A DNA stretch of 6,304 nucleotides from positions 1 to 6,304 of the forward strand of contig CAWUUY010000296.1 in the NCBI GenBank assembly GCA_963924885.1. Reading direction: 5' to 3'. Source of the stretch: UBA5216 sp963924885 (GTDB lineage: Bacteria > Pseudomonadota > Gammaproteobacteria > Burkholderiales > SG8-41). The notes below the pieces were generated by a model. The model searched no databases. It saw only the letters and a program-made list of their open reading frames with translations, and was not told where the DNA came from. Of this stretch, positions 5,293 through 6,304 are shown piece after piece. A program made the position numbers and the translations under genes. Within the stretch, counting starts at the first letter, position 1, and every line of letters starts with the position of its first letter.

Positions 5293-6304
5293 TTAGTTGT
5301 AGTTCAGTTTCAGCCCCGGTGTGGGCCATTGCATCACGCCGAGTTGGCCGGTACTGGAGAGGGTGATGTAAGCGGTGCGCATGTCTTTGCCGCCGAAGGC
5401 GAGATTGGTGACATGGCTATCGGGCATTTTCACCGAGCGTACGACCTCGCCCGCCGGGTTGAACTCCGTCAGGCAGCCTTCCACTAGCGTAGCGACCACG
5501 ATGTTGCCGTTGGCCAGCACTTTCAGGCTATCGAATTTGGCTTTGCCGCCGAGGCCGCCGATGATGCGTCCGCTGTGCGGCGAATACTGTGGCGCGGCCT
5601 TGATCGTGCCGGGGCTTTCGATGTCGAAGGCCCACAGGCGCGCGGTGTCGGTTTCCACGACATAAATGATTTTGCCATCGGGCGACAGGCCGCAGCCGTT
5701 CGGGCTGAGAAACGGATGGACGAGGCACTTGATCGAGGAGCCGTCCGGCTTGGCGTAGTAGATACCGCCATGATCGCGCTGGCGGGCGTAGCGCTTGCCG
5801 AGATCGGTGAAGTACAAACCGCCCGCTTTGTCGAACACCAGGTCGTTGGGTGCCGACAACTTGTGGCCATCGCACTCGACATAGAGCTCGGTCATCTTGC
5901 CGGTGGCGCGGTCGAGGCGCTGGACGAAGCCGTGCTTGTAGTCGGGATGCGGCGCCACGCCCATCGAGTTGCCCTCGACGTAGCGGCTGCCGCCATTGTT
6001 GCAGAGATAGAGCGCGCCGTCGGGGCCGACCGCGAGCCCGTTGGGGCCACCGCCGGTCGCCGAGAACAACGACACCTTGCCGTCAGGCGTGACGCGCGAG
6101 CAGCGGTTGTTGCGGATCTCCGTCAGGATCACCGACCCGTCGGGCAGGACGACGTCCAACCCGAGCACCGAATCACCCATCGTGCCGTAGCGGACGGTGC
6201 GTAGGCCACCGGCATCGGTAGACACCATGCCGCCGATCGTGGCCGAGTCGCGGGCGGCCAGATCCACGCCGAACAGCAGGCCGTGCGCGCCTGCCGCCCG
6301 ATGC
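5293..6304 (-). CDS. SMP-30/gluconolactonase-like beta-propeller fused in frame to an FAD-binding oxidase fragment (5' end outside window)
   Basis: The frame is open to the right edge, so the protein starts beyond it; the GTG at 6267-6265 is not a convincing start. Residues are numbered here from that GTG codon. Residues 1 to about 44, plus 12 before them, match the FAD-binding (PCMH/FAD_binding_4) domain of GlcD-like oxidases: DLAARDSATIGGMVSTDAGG, then RYGTMGDSVLGLDVVLPDG. From about residue 47 to the stop the match is to SMP-30/gluconolactonases: GGGPNGLAVGPDG, SAPNDLVFD (N141), LSPNGCGLSPDG (N190), KFDSLKVLANG (D246) and VTNLAFGG. N141, N190 and D246 fit the family's metal or substrate positions. 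The N-terminal metal-binding Glu, normally in a PEGP-like motif before the first strand, is absent because FAD-oxidase sequence takes its place. The propeller may act as a lactonase if it folds. This is either a true fusion or an assembly chimera. The gene is followed after 24 nt by the RraA-like gene. Confidence 0.8.
   Translation of the reverse strand, partial: HRAAGAHGLLFGVDLAARDSATIGGMVSTDAGGLRTVRYGTMGDSVLGLDVVLPDGSVILTEIRNNRCSRVTPDGKVSLFSATGGGPNGLAVGPDGALYLCNNGGSRYVEGNSMGVAPHPDYKHGFVQRLDRATGKMTELYVECDGHKLSAPNDLVFDKAGGLYFTDLGKRYARQRDHGGIYYAKPDGSSIKCLVHPFLSPNGCGLSPDGKIIYVVETDTARLWAFDIESPGTIKAAPQYSPHSGRIIGGLGGKAKFDSLKVLANGNIVVATLVEGCLTEFNPAGEVVRSVKMPDSHVTNLAFGGKDMRTAYITLSSTGQLGVMQWPTPGLKLNYN
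6127..6304 (-). other. FAD-binding oxidase (GlcD/FAD_binding_4-like) segment of the chimeric frame
   Basis: About 58 residues read as part of an FAD-linked oxidase: a region ending GLLFGVDLAARDSATIGG, the AGG turn that contacts the FAD pyrophosphate, the RYGTM block, and LGLDVVLPDGSV. In complete oxidases this segment continues into the rest of the FAD domain and a C-terminal substrate domain. Here it passes straight into propeller sequence after the VVLPDGSV motif. The upstream half of the FAD domain would lie beyond the window. Confidence 0.75.

Noticed and set aside
5575..6204. A 209-codon plus-strand frame opposite the SMP-30-like gene
   Set aside because: It is low-information Ala/Val/Arg-rich antisense sequence; the minus-strand frame carries all the conserved motifs.
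6265..6267. GTG (minus strand) as a start of the SMP-30-like protein
   Set aside because: FAD-oxidase-like sequence continues in frame upstream of it to the window edge, and no good Shine-Dalgarno precedes it.

Overview
The window is GC-rich, densely coding DNA that looks like a proteobacterial chromosome. The evidence is the codon use, short Shine-Dalgarno sites, operon-style spacing, and a GTAG-type REP/REPIN element of the kind best known from Gammaproteobacteria. No species can be named from the sequence. The FAD-oxidase-like segment at the right edge has an actinobacterial flavour by eye, which is only an impression.

Layout. Bases 1-4480 hold five plus-strand genes in tight series: the C-terminal catalytic domain of a 2-oxoacid dehydrogenase E2 acyltransferase (cut by the left edge), a luciferase-like (LLM) flavin oxidoreductase, a Rieske non-haem iron oxygenase alpha subunit, an MBL-fold metallohydrolase and an SDR-family protein. 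Gaps are 33, 15, -4 and 11 nt, so this is very probably one operon continuing from upstream. Bases 4477-4548 are a perfect 24-bp inverted repeat made of two REP hairpins (a REPIN) lying between convergent genes. Bases 4552-6304 hold two minus-strand genes 24 nt apart: an RraA/HMG-aldolase-like protein, preceded by an SMP-30/gluconolactonase-like protein that is joined in frame to a piece of an FAD-binding oxidase and runs off the right edge.

How the genes may work together (inference). An oxygenase, a flavin monooxygenase-like enzyme, a hydrolase, a dehydrogenase-fold protein and a 2-oxoacid dehydrogenase component, next to an RraA-type aldolase and a lactonase-like propeller, suggest a catabolic locus. 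It could oxidise, hydrolyse and cleave an organic compound and pass a 2-oxoacid to acyl-CoA formation. The substrate cannot be read from the sequence, and I do not recognise the set as a characterised pathway.

Most notable: (1) the FAD-oxidase/SMP-30 chimera, with a junction near 6127-6153 in a motif both families share; it is either a real fusion or an assembly join; (2) the REPIN, whose GTAG foot contains the stop codon of the SDR gene; (3) an SDR that lacks the catalytic Tyr and probably the Asn. No tRNA, rRNA, CRISPR array, insertion sequence or riboswitch was seen, and no stretch over 300 bases lacks a gene.
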